From Cryptomeria japonica (lineage: Eukaryota > Streptophyta > Pinopsida > Cupressales > Cupressaceae): a stretch of 64,000 nt of DNA. A program made the translations under genes and the position numbers. The stretch covers positions 255,549,533 to 255,613,532 of the forward strand of contig NC_081410.1 in the NCBI RefSeq assembly GCF_030272615.1, given 5' to 3'. A model generated the notes under the pieces. It had not been told where the DNA came from. It searched no databases and was given only the letters and a program-made list of their open reading frames with translations. Below, piece by piece: positions 57,872-64,000 of this stretch. How positions within the stretch are numbered: the first letter of the stretch is position 1; every line of letters begins with the position of its first letter.

Positions 57872-58366
57872 ATATCCAGCAAATTGGAATACCAAGTCCA
57901 AAATTAATAATGCCACTGGTAATCCATCCAACTCAATAAGAAGTAAGAACTCATGTCCCCTCCAAATTGCTGATGGAAGATCATGACTAGAAAACAATGA
58001 CTTTGTTGAAGGAAACGACCTCTTAAATGGAACAATCTTTACAGCAAATAAGATGCTCAGATGAGACAAGCTGAATTTCATACCATTTCATACACCCATG
58101 CTAGGATATACAAATCTGCACACATCCATGTTGATAGAACAATGCCTAGGGCAAATATATTAGCACAAGAGTTTATACAGCTTCTTCACATGCCTAAGTG
58201 ATCTTAGTTCAAACCCACAACCTTCTGTAATAAGAGAATGAATCGACCAAACTTTCCAATTATTTATTTCTTGTTAAAGCACTTACCAAGGCACTGAAAA
58301 ACAGTAACAAGGCAATCTCAGATTTCTTGAGATTTAAAGATTATTTTCATGGTTCAAGATTTTGGT

Positions 58367-58948
58367 GAGTTTGATTAATTTTGGGTGCTAGGTTAGATTC
58401 CTTTTTGCTAAATCTAGGATAAGCTTTGTTGTACAAGGCAACAAAAATCCTCCTCTACATCTATTTGTGCGGCTTTAACATTTATGATGCAGATTACTCT
58501 CTCAAACAGATAATTTAAATGCAAAAGAGTTATTTACTAATAGTTTTAAAGATGAGTGACAATCGAATTTTAGACCAGTGGCATTACATGCCCCACAATC
58601 CTAAATCATCACAGCAGACATGAATTGTTATTTGTATTAAGAGTAGATGATAAAAGGGGTGGCATTATTCTGTGCAACATGAGTGAGTCTGGAGTTTGAT
58701 TAATTTTGGGTGCTACGTTAGATTCCTTTTTGGTAAATCTAGGATAAGATTTGTTGTACAAGGCAACAAAAAGCCTCCTCTACATCTATTTGTGTGGCTT
58801 TAACATTTATGATGCAGATTGCTCTCTCAAACAGATAATTTAAATGCAAAAGAGTTATTTACTAATATTTTTAAAGATGAGTGACAATCGAATTTTAGAC
58901 CAGTGGCATTACATGCCCCACAATCCTAAATCATCACAGCAGACATGA
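58367..58948. repeat. Direct repeat, 257 bp, offset 325 bp
   Basis: 58367-58623 recurs at 58692-58948 with a few changes. A GTGAGTCTGGAG motif follows both copies, so the intervening 68 bp was lost from the second or gained in the first. Confidence 0.92.
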
Positions 58949-60556
58949 GTGAGTCTGGAGCTAAGGCCTATCCTCAAGCAATTCCATAAGCCGACTCTGA
59001 CTTACAAGTGCATCAAGAATAATTAAGAATCCCTACAAGCATATATTCACATTAATTGCAGCTTGAACATTGATCTGTATATTAAAACATAGTCAGTAAC
59101 TATTATCACAAGCTTGATGCAATCTTAACACAACGTAGTGAGAAGAGAAATTCAACTACAAAAATCCAGGCTAATACACCACATTCTTGCAGCTAACCTT
59201 AACATCGATTTATAGTAAAAAATGATCTCTCATGGACCTGAAATACAATGAGCATGGAATAAAGGCCCGAATGAACTAAGCCAAAATGATTCCAACTATG
59301 AGTAACGTTGAATCAAGATGCATTGTTTTTGTCTCCAAAGTCTTGAGTGCTTGTTCCATAGGCAGATGTCATCTTGAAATGCCCTTTGAAGTATAAAATA
59401 TAAATCACCTTCCACAAAACTTTAGGGACAGCGCCTATTAAGTACTCCAAGGTTTACATATACAATAGTACAATTTCTGTCACTTCCCCTCATGCCCCAA
59501 AGCATTCATGACTAACCAAGTCTTTCAGTGTTGCGTTACATTGGAATTAAAAGAAAATTGAGTATAACTGTGTTTTTCTTCCATGCTCATGTACACTTTC
59601 AATTTTCAGCTTCTGGCCTAAAAAAGCAACACGGTGGACCAATTTTTTATGTGTCAGTCCAGAGTACACCACTGTGAAATGAAGGGACTTCATCTAGATT
59701 GTGGAGGGGGAACCTCTTCCATAGGGACGCCAGCAAGAGGAGGGGGAACCTTGGGAGCATCAAGAATAGGAAGGGGATACTTGAGCATATACAATTTATA
59801 TTTTAAGGGAGAGCTGCAAGGGTGGATAAAGTAGGTGTAGTGAATATCTAACTACACTTGGGTTTTAGCAAAAATCCTCTTTTATTGGCATCCCATGGGA
59901 TGCATAGCATGTGAGCAGAAAACTTTATCATAGCCTCCTTCAAATTTAATTATAAATGTAATATTTCCCCTTCTCCATATGACAAGTATGGGCTAAGTAA
60001 TCTATTAAAGAGGCCCCACTTTAGTCAGCAGCCTTTGTGATCTCATCCATTGGATTTCCTTTTTGGATCAATGGCTAAGGATTGCCCTTCCCTTTTGGGA
60101 AATCTATATATGGGTTTGCTTCCTTTCTGTAAGGATCTTGGGGCTCATTAAGTAATCTCTAGTCTCTATTCTATGTTGCTTCAACACCTTGCCTCAGGGA
60201 GTCCTCGGACTTAAAACTGTGTGCCTGTTGTGCCTACTTACAGTTCTCAGGCAGAAGCGCCTTACTAATAGGTGTTGGAATATTGTTCTTTAATAGTTTA
60301 TCTATGCATTTTGCTTTGTTAGTTGAATCATAGATGAAGTTTGAACTAGCCTCCACAATACTCTCAAAACAGATGGAAGGTTGAACATCGAAGAGGAAAC
60401 CCAATTGACCCATTCTTTGGTGCAACGCATCCCTTTTCCTTTTGTTTCTCTAAACCCTTTTTCCTCCTATCCCTTTTCACTGCAAATTTTAACACACACA
60501 GGAACCAGCTTTCTCTAGAGTTTGCTCAAGTGTTGGTGAAGCTATTGGCCTAAGCG

Positions 60557-60700
60557 TCCAATGTTGTTGTGCCCACACCATCGTGGACCTCCAACAGTAT
60601 GTTCAATCAAATGAGGCACATCTTCGCATCCAATGTTGTTGTGCCCACACCATCACGGACTTCCAACATTATGTTCAATCAAACAAGGCACATCTTCAAG
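60557..60700. repeat. Tandem duplication, 2 x 72 bp
   Basis: TCCAATGTTGTTGTGCCC... at 60557 recurs at 60629 with several substitutions. Confidence 0.88.
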
Positions 60701-61846
60701 TACAAAAAGCAAAGAGGTAATTTGAAACATTGGCAAGGGCTCAGTTAGGTGGCACTATAGGAAGGATAAGTTTTGGGGATCTCATGTTTTATCTGCTTTT
60801 CCGAGATCATTAGTTCAAATGCCTCATATCTATTACTTCTCTTGTAGCCATTCAAAAGTCTTTTCCAGCTGATTTTCAACTAAACAAAAATTCATTTACA
60901 AGCCTTCTAAAATTGCTTCAATCTCAATGAGCTTCTAGAATTTCTCCAACATAAGCCCCACCAATTTCGTCCATTTTTTCTCAAACTTGAATGTTTCCAA
61001 AGTTTTATCCATAATCATGAGCATGCCTAAAGTTTTAAGAATTAAAAGCTTAACGACTGCCTTGATCAAAGAAGGATCCATACTCTGAAGCCTTTCCTTT
61101 GCCTTCTCTATCCCATAAAACATATCCATCAATCCCTTAATCTAGACCTTGGTGTCAGCCTCTTCAGCAATATTCCCTGATAATTTAAAAAATAATGAGT
61201 GCTCAAATATTGTTCTTACTTTCATCACCTCTTCTTGTTTCAATAACTAAGGGTTACAGGTTTAATTGTCTCCCTAATCCTTATAATTTTTTTCTTTACA
61301 TTCAGCAAGTTTCTATGTATGATTCATGACATAACCCTTATGCCTACTATGTGAGTGAAGAGAGAGATCAATATTTCTTGGAGGCCAATTTCATCTCTTT
61401 TAAATGTCTATATGCACCTTGTAATGGAACAAAACTAGAAGTGCTCAACAAAGGTTGAGAGGATAAAGCGAGAGCTTGACAACCTCACCTTTATGTACTA
61501 AGCTCACCACCAGCATCTTGTTATTTTTATAGTAAACAATGTTTTGGACCCAGCCTCTCTTCCTGCAAGGAAGCAATAAAATCAATTCAAAGATCTTAAT
61601 TGGTCGTATCCGAGTCTTACATCAACATTCTTGACCATCATATTTGTTTTGAGTGACACAATTGCCATACTATTCTCCAATAATTTGACTAGCATTCTGG
61701 AGATAAGAGAATCCTTTGACATCATCAATGATCAACTCCTAATACTTTGTTTTCTTGGTGGCATACCAAATTCATCTCCTACAAATGTTGTGGTGTGCTT
61801 CGCTTCAGCAACCCTAGTGCATAACTCTGTTTATAAATCATCAAAG

Positions 61847-63315
61847 CATAGTTGAACTACTCACCACTCGGCAAAACTCGCCAAGGCCTGAAAAAAAAAA
61901 CTCAGCAAAAACTCGGTGAAAAACTCGGCAACTTAAAAACACACTTAAATTTAATTAAAAATGCATTTTTTTTGCAAAATTTAATGAGAAGATGCATCCA
62001 ATGAGTCAATAAATGAGAACGCAAAAGAAACAAACTGATTCTAGATATACTTAAATGCAAAGTGTCTACAAAATCGCATCCTCGTGAGGAATGCTGATGG
62101 TTGGAAGCTTGGAAGCAAAATAGTAAATAGTTTTTGTAAAACCAAAAGTAAATACATCATTACAATTACAACTTCCTCTTCCTAGCTCTAGCAAAAACCA
62201 AGGGAGAGGTAGAACTAGAGGGTCTAGTCCTAGAAGTCTGCAGTGGGCGTAACTGTGCCTCCTTGCTCGGTATGGTTGGCTCATCCTCCATCCTAGATGA
62301 AGCTATGTCTCCACCTGCTTCTGGCACTGGCAATGACTCCTCATCCTCATCCTCTTCCTCCTCAATATAATCCAGCGTGAAATCAAATCCACCCCCCTCC
62401 TCCTCCATAGCCTGCCTCTCCAAATCAGTGATGTCATCCTCGAAAAACAATTGAGGCTGCTTTTGTGATGTCCAATCACTATAAGGATCTATATCATCCA
62501 AGTCAATTGGACCACCTTCTACTTCCTCTACCTTCCTTACGTGCAATCGAAGATTATATTGCACGAAGACAAAGTCATTGAGGTGTTTTTGCGCTAACTT
62601 GCTCCTCTTCTTCCTGTGGATTGCTTCAAACAAGCTCCAATTGCGCTCACAATTAGATGAACTACAAGGCTGACATAAGATTTTGAGGGCAAATTTTTTG
62701 AGATGTGGGGTATTTCCAACCCAACTTTGCACCAAGCATCTGCAAATTAAAATTAGGTTGAGAGTAACACCCCTTGCCGGGGTCTGAGGGTGAGAAAGAG
62801 GGGTAGAGAGATAGGTCTAGATCTTGGGGGAGAGAGGAGAGAGTGAGATGGAGTGTGGTAGAGAGGGGGGTAGAGGAAGAGTGATAGGAAGATCGATAGG
62901 TCTAAAATTCAAGGCAGAGTGAGATAGAGAGCGAAAGAATGTTGATAGGAGTATACTGATTACTGAAATTTGACTAAGTCTGAAAAATTAAAAGATCTTC
63001 TAAAACCTAGAATTTGCATTATAACTCCTAGAGATCTGAAACCACTCTCAAACATCTTGCCAATATATACATGAAATACCACTTATATTTAAATGTTATA
63101 TTTCATGTATATATTCTGATGAAGAGAATGAAACTGACCTGAAAAAACAAAAATAGATAATTTTTTGACGTGTTTGGGCCTTTTTTTTAGTGTACCCAAG
63201 ATTTTTATAGAAACTCACCGAGTTTTTCGGCGAGAAAAAGTCAAAAAAACTCGCAGAGCAGAAAAACTTGGCGAGTTTTGAACTCGCCGAGTACTCTGAG
63301 AGTTTTCTGACTATG
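61847..63315 (-). mobile_element. Internally deleted hAT transposon, 8-bp target duplication CATCAAAG
   Basis: CATCAAAG flanks both ends exactly (61839-61846 and 63316-63323). The terminal inverted repeats begin CATAGT (CATAGTTGAACTACTC and, inverted, CATAGTCAGAAAACTC). Many CTCGGCGAG/ACTCGCC motifs lie within about 110 bp of each end, as subterminal binding motifs do in hAT elements. It is 1469 bp long and keeps only the C-terminal part of a transposase, so it is a non-autonomous deletion derivative. Confidence 0.92.
62166..62735 (-). CDS. hAT transposase C-terminal (dimerisation) fragment
   Basis: An open frame of 189 residues. Residues about 8-70 match the hAT C-terminal dimerisation domain: 'HLKKFALKILCQPCSS', 'CERNWSLFEAIHRKKR' and 'FVFVQYNLRL'. 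An acidic linker (DDIDPYSDW, later EEEEDEDEES) and a basic tail (ARARKRKL) follow. The zinc finger and the catalytic core are missing, so it cannot cut DNA; whether the fragment is expressed is unknown. The frame has no stop, which fits a fairly recent insertion. Confidence 0.88.
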   Translation of the reverse strand: MVQSWVGNTPHLKKFALKILCQPCSSSNCERNWSLFEAIHRKKRSKLAQKHLNDFVFVQYNLRLHVRKVEEVEGGPIDLDDIDPYSDWTSQKQPQLFFEDDITDLERQAMEEEGGGFDFTLDYIEEEEDEDEESLPVPEAGGDIASSRMEDEPTIPSKEAQLRPLQTSRTRPSSSTSPLVFARARKRKL

Positions 63316-63323
63316 CATCAAAG

Positions 63324-63872
63324 TAACCCCTTATAGATACTCCAGAGATCCCCTCTCATGAAATCTCTTCTTTTGGATATTTTGATGTGTACCATGGTGG
63401 AAAGAAAGAGGAGGAATGCTCCTCTAGCTAAAAGTGGCAAAGGTGAAAGCAATTGATCCTTTGCTCTATGTAAAAATGTGAGCATTGATTTAAGATATTT
63501 AACTAAATATTTCTGATGATAAATTATGGATGGATAAATCTATTTTGGAGGATCTGATAAACCTCTAGTTAACAAATTCTAGCACTTTGATGCTTCTTTT
63601 TTGGCCCTTGGGTGCCCTACCCAAATCACCAATATCAGAGAAAAAATTTCAACTTGTTATGTTTGCTGTGAAGGTTATGCCTATCCAAGCGAAACCAAGT
63701 GGAATTACCCACTTCAAAACAGTAAGGCACATCATGACAATCATGGATAAATGTATTGGATAAAAGCAACCAATAACTAGGAAGCTTTCCACAATGATTG
63801 TCACAAGTTGCTCAAGAGGTATGAAATGCAGTATTAAATAATCACAAGTGGAAGCCCAACATCGCTTCAAAA
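63324..63872. other. No gene recognised
   Basis: One 73-codon minus-strand frame (63870-63649) without motif. It continues the host DNA split by the hAT element. Confidence 0.5.
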
Positions 63873-63880
63873 GTTCAAGG

Positions 63881-64000
63881 GGTTGAGCTTAAATGGTTAG
63901 AATGGTGTTTTCATTGTGGAGACCCATGTTCAATTCCCCATAGGGACATCTAAAGTGGAAGTCTAAGTTGTGACTCTTTGTCTTCCATAATTAGCTTCTA
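63881..64000 (+). repeat. tRNA-related SINE head (cut by window end)
   Basis: GAGCTTAAATGGTTAGAATGG (about 63885) resembles a pol III box A region, and TGTTCAATTCC (63928-63938) a box B (GTTCRANTCC), about 40 bases apart as in tRNA genes. The match to tRNA is too degraded for a working tRNA. Confidence 0.5.

Larger units (their letters stand above)
57872..61838 (-). other. Host DNA, probably porin intron 1, with duplications and decayed remnants
   Basis: No intact gene. It holds a 257-bp direct repeat (58367/58692) and a 72-bp tandem repeat (60557). Minus-strand coding-like scraps at 60425-60234 and 61132-60935 lack recognisable domains. I searched both strands for the missing N-terminal porin exon and did not find it. 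Confidence 0.5.

Noticed and set aside
57869-58081. Host exon on the minus strand, split by the outer element
   Set aside because: The frame is open but shows no recognisable domain, splice sites or conservation. It is more likely intron sequence.
63649-63870. Gypsy integrase tail on the minus strand
   Set aside because: A vague likeness in one frame, but no conserved residues that would hold up.

Overview
The window looks like a gene-poor, retrotransposon-crowded stretch of a large seed-plant nuclear genome. A conifer or other gymnosperm is my best guess (inference): introns are very long, there are many decayed LTR elements, and LINEs and a hAT transposon are present. No bacterial operon features are visible. 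The only host gene I can name is a mitochondrial porin (VDAC) on the minus strand. Four exons at 39474-40830 encode about 237 residues of the usual ~276. The first exon is not visible, so it probably lies beyond the right edge, which would make intron 1 longer than 23 kb and place most of the right half of the window inside it.

Left part (1-30 kb): a decayed coiled-coil retroelement ORF (1-2333); a 5'-truncated LINE (about 3700-5374) abutting a minus-strand Ty1/copia fragment with one LTR (5375-9443); featureless AT-rich DNA (9444-13961); a complete but dead Ty1/copia element with two 1223-bp LTRs (13962-20975); a minus-strand LINE ORF1 fragment (20976-22010), head-to-head with a long plus-strand LINE (about 22040-29613).

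Centre (30-49 kb): the most unusual part. 30414-37347 reads best as a giant solo LTR of 6.9 kb (TGTTG...CAACA ends, flanks AGCAG/AGCAA). It holds 13 hairpin repeats phased at 166 or 176 bp and a 1077-codon reading frame broken by one TAG. A related element at 41351-48620 (flanks CCCCT on both sides) sits in the VDAC intron. It has its own giant 5' LTR with hairpin clusters, interrupted by a 1643-bp solo LTR (43547-45189, target duplication AAACC), then an internal acidic ORF and a 3' LTR cut down to its last 137 bp. In both giant LTRs a perfect AAACCCTAATTAGGGTTT palindrome lies about 81 bp before a TATA-like box. The large ORF and the hairpins therefore fall in the U3 part of the LTR.

Right part (49-64 kb): an old copia-like LTR element (49042-57871) carrying only a gag stub and a palindromic repeat array, with a younger complete copia element nested in its 5' LTR (49316-55419, target duplication CTTTA); duplicated intronic DNA; an internally deleted hAT element with a perfect 8-bp duplication (61847-63315); and a tRNA-like SINE head at the right edge.

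The genes do not form a pathway. The layout records successive insertions around and inside one housekeeping gene. Most in-frame stops fit C-to-T (or G-to-A) decay, as expected for methylated, silenced repeats.
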